Assembly (NCBI GenBank): GCA_019454045.1
Contig: SKCR01047728.1
Location: forward strand, 1 to 64,000
DNA length: 64,000 nt
From: Zanthoxylum bungeanum
Taxonomy: Eukaryota > Streptophyta > Magnoliopsida > Sapindales > Rutaceae
Reading direction: 5' to 3'
Shown piece after piece: positions 58,333 through 64,000 of the stretch (position 1 is its first letter; the number at the start of each line of letters is the position of its first letter). Position numbers and translations under genes: made by a program. Under the pieces are notes generated by a model that saw only the letters and a list, made by a program, of their open reading frames with translations, did no database searches and was not told the DNA's origin.

Positions 58333-58535
58333 TAATGATTAAACCTTTCGTGGATTAATACTATCTCATATCTTATTAATCCGATACTAATCATATGGAA
58401 TTTTATCATTTATATATCCATATAATCCAGTTACAAGTGATAAAAGAGCAATTTCATTTGTCACATAGTTAATTTTGTACAAGAACACCATGTACTTTAC
58501 AAAATAGTGATGCTATGGGTCATAATTGTCCAACA
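58333..58535 (-). repeat. Copia-6 3' LTR, end part
   Basis: TAATGATTAAACC...ATTGTCCAACA corresponds to the last 203 bp of the other LTRs (compare 61388-61585) and is followed by the purine-tract complement ATCTCCCACTTGG. It is best read as the remainder of the LTR that starts at 55065, with Copia-7 inserted and about 0.3 kb lost. Confidence 0.65.
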
Positions 58536-59668
58536 ATCTCCCACTTGGCCTATAGCCAATCACTCAAGTTTCCGACACTTGAATTATGTACAGGTCGCTC
58601 ATGTTAATGTTGAGATATCGCTTTCGTCAGTGGATTTAAAAGGTTATCATCTGATGCGATTTATTCGATCATCACATCGCCACGATGTATGATCTCACGA
58701 ATCAGATAAAACCGTCGAAGTATATACTTGGATCAATGATGAGACTGTAATTCCTTAGCTTGCGCTATAGCCTAGCTAAGCTGCTAACAGAACTACTTCT
58801 GATCTAATTAGGAATTTTATAGATCCAAAATGCTTCTTTTGCTGCCTCAGCCACATCAATATATTCCGCTTTTGTTGAATCGGCAACAGTATCTTGCTTG
58901 GAGGATTTCCAGCTCACTGTTCCGTTGTTCAATCAAAGTTACGTACCCTTATTGTGACTTACAGTCGCCATTATCGGTTAGGAAACTTGCAATGGTGAAC
59001 CTAGTCATCTCAAGTTCTTCTTCTCCATAACTTAAGAAAGCATCTTTAGTTCATCTAAGATACTTAAGGATATTCTTAACATCAATCCAGTGACCATCAC
59101 CTGGATCGGCCTGATTGTGACTCCACATGCTCAAAGCATATGAGACACCAGGTCGCGTACATATCTTTCAATGTACGAGTTCTCGGAGAGTGCCAACAAC
59201 TTTTAGATCTATCCTAGTAGATCTTTATTCCTTGAATAAAGGTTGCCTCTTCCAAGTATTTCATGGATAATTTTAACGAAAACCAAGCTTTCACTGATTG
59301 TTAACATGGGAATGTTATTTCCAAGAAATAATACATCATCAATGTATAAGACATCAAATGTCAGTGCGCTCCCACTAACCTTCTTATATACACTAGAATC
59401 ATCTTCGATTTGAATAAAATCATATACCATTATGATTACATCAAAACGATGGTTCCAAGAATTAAATGCTTGCTTCAATCCATAAATGGATCGATTTAAC
59501 TTGCAAACCTTGTTTGCATGTTTTGGCACGACAAAACCATCAGGGTGATGTAAACATCCTCCAAAAGTTTTTCGTTAAGGAAATCAGTTTTGACATTCAG
59601 CTGCCATATTTCATAAACGAAATATGCAGCACTTGCAAGCATTATCCGAATGGATTTATTCATGGTAA
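58536..59668 (-). pseudogene. Copia-6 RNase H and RT fragment
   Basis: RNase H start phrases (CTTGCTTGGAGGATTTCCAGCTCACTGTTCCGTTG) and RT pieces follow on the minus strand: KANKV/CKLNRSIYGLKQAFNSWNHRFD, SVYKKVSGSALTF and YIDDVLFLGNN (Val changed to Ile in the YVDD box). The sequence stops inside RT at the Copia-8 LTR. Many indels and stops. Confidence 0.75.
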
Positions 59669-61585
59669 TGTAAGTCTCTAAGACATGCCCGGGATTCACT
59701 AACATGATATGTATGTATGAATAAATCAAAAATAAGTTGCGGAATACTTACATTGATCTGATGAGAAATCTCCAAGATTGCTCCAATGGATGTTGCTCCA
59801 AGCTTTGCTTTGTTGATTTTGACTATAGGGTGGGTTTCCCTATCACCTCATTTGATTCTTTTGAGTGCTAGCTCACTTGGTTTTGTAACAAAACTCAAGA
59901 AGAATGAGGGAGAAGGTCACATCAATTGCAGTGAAGAGAGAAAAGTTTTTGGTTGCTGTGAATAGTAACCACACACAAATTTCCAAAATTCATTTTCTTT
60001 AAATAGCCAAGTAGTGTGTTGGTTTTGGTTAGAGTAAAATACAAGTAAACCAAGCCTTTCACTCAACCAACAACTTGCCAATACCAACTTCCATCATTAG
60101 TCCAACTTGATGATGTAAGTGAAGTGGGTCCCACCACTTATTAAATTCCAAATTTCAGTCGGCTAATCCAACACGCAACTTCACTTGGGCTCGGGTTTGT
60201 TTAATTTCGAATTAAACGAATTTATCGTTGCGACGTAATTAAATTCAATTTAATTAAATAATAATGTCTCATAAAATTATAACGAAAGTCGCTAAAAAAT
60301 TAATTCTAAATTAATTCATTTGCCCGAAATTAAAATCCAATTTTAATTCCGCTTTGAAATCTAATTTCAATTAATATATCCAATATATTATTTAATCGAT
60401 TAATTTCAAAATAATCATTCTCTCTCTTCTATCTGAATTTTATCCTAGATAAATTCTTGTCGAATTAATCCCAGATTAATTCTCTTCTCGTAATTAATCG
60501 CAGATTAATTTTCTTTCTCATAATTAATCTCAGATTAATATTGTTCGAGTCAAATATCGTAGGTGAATCTTCGGGAAGTGACCAATGAGATCCCTGGATA
60601 TGTTGGTAGTAAATATGGTCATCGGACTATCCGAATACGTGCGTACCTAGTAACACGTTTTTACCAATTTACAAGACATAGTTGGCTTCTAGCAAAGCAC
60701 CGTGCCTACCCAATTTTCCAGAAATATTCTTCTGCGGAATACAATATCATTGTCAGGTGTAGTATACGTAGTATTGCGTATTACGATCCAGTATCAGATA
60801 TCACATGCTAGGCCTAGGGCTGGAACTGTGTCTGCCTCGTACGAAGCATATATCAGATCTCTGGTAACTAGTCTCTATAATCGGATAATCATGACCTAGT
60901 TATATTATCCCGATGACTGCAGTACTTAATAGTACCAGTTCTGTATCCTGCGTGATCATCATCTCTATATGACTGAAGTGATACTTCCATCTTGACATCA
61001 CACCCAATACATTATGATTCTCAGTATACCCTGAAGAGGCGTACACAGAACCTATTAAGGCCCCAGACGACCAAAACCAAAGTATACTGATTTTCACAAG
61101 TATTAGCGATGCAAGTCTCAGGTTAAGACCAAATACACCTACCCTGATTCGGATTCCCATAGACACAAAGTCATACTACCAATGGGATTCTGATGGGTCT
61201 ATCCAGAGCGAAGCTGTTTCCGTACCATCGGTAAACCGAACCTCCTATTACACTTGCATGAGTATCCAATACCCAAATTTATGAGAACTATGCCGTTACG
61301 TTTCCATAACACGCACAAGTGTAATACTAGCCTATTCCGCATTATCGATGTCCAGTCTCGATAATACTACGACTATGGATATTTAATGATTAAACCTTAC
61401 ATGGATTAATATTGTCTCATATCTTATTAATCAGGTACTAATCATATGGACTTTTATCATTTATATATCCCGGTAATCCAATTACAAATGATAAAAGAGC
61501 AAATTCCTTTGTCACATAGTAAATTTTGTACAAGAACACCATGTCATTTACAAAATAGTGATGCTATGGGTCATATTGTCCAACA
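59669..61585 (-). repeat. Copia-8 3' LTR, 1917 bp
   Basis: Starts TGTAAGTCTCTAAGACATGCCC within Copia-6 RT and ends CATATTGTCCAACA. Contains the shared core (60570-60725) and palindromes at 60455-60540. It is followed by ATCTCCCATTTGG, the complement of a purine tract. Confidence 0.82.
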
Positions 61586-62071
61586 ATCTCCCATTTGGCC
61601 TATAGCCAATCACTCAAGTGTCCTACACCTGAACTATGTACGGGTCGCTCAAACTTTATCTGAGAAAAAGCTTTCGTCAGCGAATTTGCAAGGTTATCAA
61701 TTGATGCGATTTATTCGATCATCACATCACCACGATGTATGATCTGATGAATCAGATAAATTAGTTGAAGTACATACTTGGATCGTTGATGAGACCGCGG
61801 TTCCTTAGCCTGTGCTGTAGCCCGGCTCAGCTGCTAACAGAACTACTCATAATCCAATTAGGATTATATAGATCCAAAATGCTTCTTTTGTTGCTTCAGA
61901 TGCAGCAATGTTCCGCTTTTGTTATTTAAACGGCAACAACATCTTGATTGGAAGATTTCCAGCTCACTATTCATTTATTCAAACTAAATGTGTACCCTTA
62001 TTGCGACTTAAAGTCGTCTTTGTCAGTTTGGAAACTTGCAGCGGTGAATCTAGTCACCTCAAGTTCTCATT
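61586..62071 (-). pseudogene. Copia-8 RNase H fragment
   Basis: The minus strand retains copia RNase H phrases (TTGATTGGAAGATTTCCAGCTCACT near 61942; CTTGCAGCGGTGAATCTAGTCACCTCAAG near 62033) with frameshifts. It is cut at 62071 by an LTR in the opposite orientation. Confidence 0.65.
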
Positions 62072-64000
62072 TGTTGGACAATTGTGACCCATAGCGTCAC
62101 TATTTGTACAGATCATGGTGTTGTTGTACAAATTAACTATGTGACAATGAGATTGCACTTTTATCATTTGTGATTAGATCACCTAGATGTATAAATGATA
62201 GGAGGTCCTTATGATTAGTTCCTGGATTGAGATGATATGAGACAGTATCAGTCCACGAAGGATTAATCATTAAATATCCCTAGTCGTAGTATTATCGAGA
62301 CTGGACATCAATAATGTAAAATAGACTAGTATTACACTTGTGCGTATTATGGAAGCGTAATAACATAGTTCTCATATATTTGGGTATAGGATACTCATGC
62401 AAGTGTAATAGGAGGTTGTGTTTTACCGATGGTACGGAAAACAGCTTCGCTCTGGATAGACCCCTCAGAATTCCATTGGTAGTATGACTATGTGTCTATG
62501 GAAGTCCGAAATCATGGTAGGTGTATTTGGTCTTAACCTGAGACTTGCATCGCTAATACTTGCGACAATCGATATGCTTTAGTTTTGGTCGTCCAGGGCT
62601 TTAACCGGTTCTGTGTACGCCTCTGCTGGGTATATTGAGAATCGTAGTGTATTGGGTGTGATGTCAAGACGGAAGTATCACTCCAGTCATAGTAGAGATG
62701 ATGTCACATAGGATACGGTACTAGTGCTTTTAAGTACTGCAGTCATCGGGATATTATGACTAGGTCATACATATCCTATTATAGAGACTAGTTACCAGAC
62801 ATCCGACATGTGCTTCGTACGGGGCAGACACAGTTCCAGTCCCAGGCCCAGCACATGACATTCGATACTGGATCGCAATACGCAATACTACGTATATTAC
62901 GCCTGACATAGATTATATATTCCAGTAAGAATATTTCTGGAGAATTGGGTAGGCACGATGCTTTGCTAGAAGCCAACCATGTCTTGTAAGTCGGTAAGCA
63001 CGTGGTACGAGGTATGCACGTATTTGGATAATCCGATGACCGTATTTACTGCCAACATATCCAGGGATCTCTAGGGTCGCTTCCCAAAGATTCACCGATG
63101 ATAGTTGATTTAATTAGAATTAATCTGAGATTAATTAAGAGAGAGAATTAATCGGGGATTAATTAAGAGAGAGAATTAATCTGGGATTAATTGAGATATT
63201 TTTTAATCTGGGATTAAATATGTTCGGAAGAGAGAGAACACGATTAATTTGGAATTAATCGGTAAAATAAATTTAATAGTTAAATTTGATTTTTCTATTT
63301 TATTTATTCGTATGGGCTAAAATTAATATATCGGATATATTAATATGAATTGGATTTCATTACGAAATTAAAGTATAACTTTAATACGAGCGAACGAATT
63401 AATTTAGAATTAATTCGTAAACGATGTTCGTAATATATTTGCGAGGCATCGTTATTTAATTAAATTAGATTTAATTATTTAACGACGAAAGTTCGTTTAA
63501 TCGGATTAAACGGATCCAAGCCGCGTCAAATGTTCGTAGAGATATTTTGAATTTCGAATTCAAAATGGTGGGGCCCACTTCACACATGTCACACATGTGA
63601 AGTGGTGGTTGGAAAGTGGTTGGCATTTATGCCAAAACCACTTACTTTCCAACTACTTGGTTTAGGTGAAACCAAGACTCCAACTACATGGTTTTGATGA
63701 AAAGGGTAAATACCCTTTAACAAAACCCTAGCCTTCTCTCTCTCTTCACTAGTGTAATACAACACTTGAAACAAATGAAAACCCAAAATCTAAGCAAAAT
63801 GGGCGTGAATGGCCTTCTCCTTATCTCTTTGATTTTGTTTCAAAATCAGCAAAGCTAGCACTTCATGGAATCAACTAACGTGATAGGGAAACCAACTCAA
63901 AGCTTGGAATCAACAAAGGAAGGATCTTGGAGATCTTCATTCAAACAACTCAAAGCTTGGAATCATCAAATGAAGATCTTGGAAACCAACTCAAAGCTTG
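62072..64000 (+). repeat. Copia-9 LTR in plus orientation, runs off the window
   Basis: Starts TGTTGGACAATTGTGACCCATAG, the reverse complement of the ends of the preceding LTRs. It contains the shared core in reverse (about 63090-62930) and the GATTAATT palindromes (63110-63240). It is the only copia LTR here on the plus strand. Its end and the element body lie beyond base 64000. Confidence 0.85.
63890..64000 (+). repeat. Tandem CAACTCAAAGCTTGGAATCA repeat in the Copia-9 LTR
   Basis: A(C)CAACTCAAAGCTTGGAATCA(A/T)CAAA(G)GAAG(G)ATCTTGGA appears at about 63891 and 63946, and a third copy starts at 63984 before the window ends. Period about 55 then 38 bp. Confidence 0.85.

Overview
This window is plant nuclear DNA and is almost entirely transposable elements. 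The signs are a spliced thaumatin-like (PR-5) gene, plant-type Ty1/copia and Ty3/gypsy polyproteins primed by plant tRNAs, a CACTA (En/Spm) DNA transposon, hAT-like MITEs and AT-rich spacers. I see no bacterial operon, rRNA, tRNA or CRISPR array. The only host gene I can support is the thaumatin-like gene at 7887-9140 (minus strand, two exons).

Left part (1-17.7 kb). A decayed Ty3/gypsy element on the minus strand fills 1-6193. It has one LTR at 5422-6193, a tRNA-Asp-like primer site, and frameshifted gag, protease, RT, RNase H and integrase, and it runs off the left edge. The thaumatin-like gene follows. Next is a decayed CACTA transposon (tnp2 transposase, a second plant transposon protein, subterminal repeats, right terminus at 14883). 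An internally deleted LTR element (9943-11420, TSD ATGAG) sits inside its tnp2 gene. Two hAT-like MITEs (16416-16730 and 17170-17668) have cores made of CCGGACCCGGGT-type repeats.

Middle and right part (18.4-64 kb). This is a deep nest of Ty1/copia elements, nearly all on the minus strand, most with LTRs of about 1.8-2.5 kb. I number them Copia-1 to Copia-9. Copia-1 is the oldest host and has been split by Copia-2 (20408-28259) and by two solo LTRs (about 18843-20299 and 28788-31124). Copia-3 (31495-49727) carries Copia-4 (35396-45694), which itself carries a solo LTR (38861-40660). From 49728 onward each element begins inside the previous one and is never closed again: Copia-5 in the Copia-3 5' LTR, Copia-6 in Copia-5 gag, Copia-8 in Copia-6 RT, and an inverted Copia-9 in Copia-8 RNase H. 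The missing right halves probably lie beyond base 64000.

No intact autonomous element is present; every pol gene I could read carries stops, frameshifts or truncations. The most interesting signals are non-coding. These are a periodic leader motif with matching spacing in Copia-2 and Copia-3, a 98-bp duplication flanking one solo LTR, a cluster of GGCGCC palindromes, the GC-rich MITE cores, and a roughly 1.9-kb inverted LTR pair at the right end. I found no new gene system; the novelty here lies in element structure.
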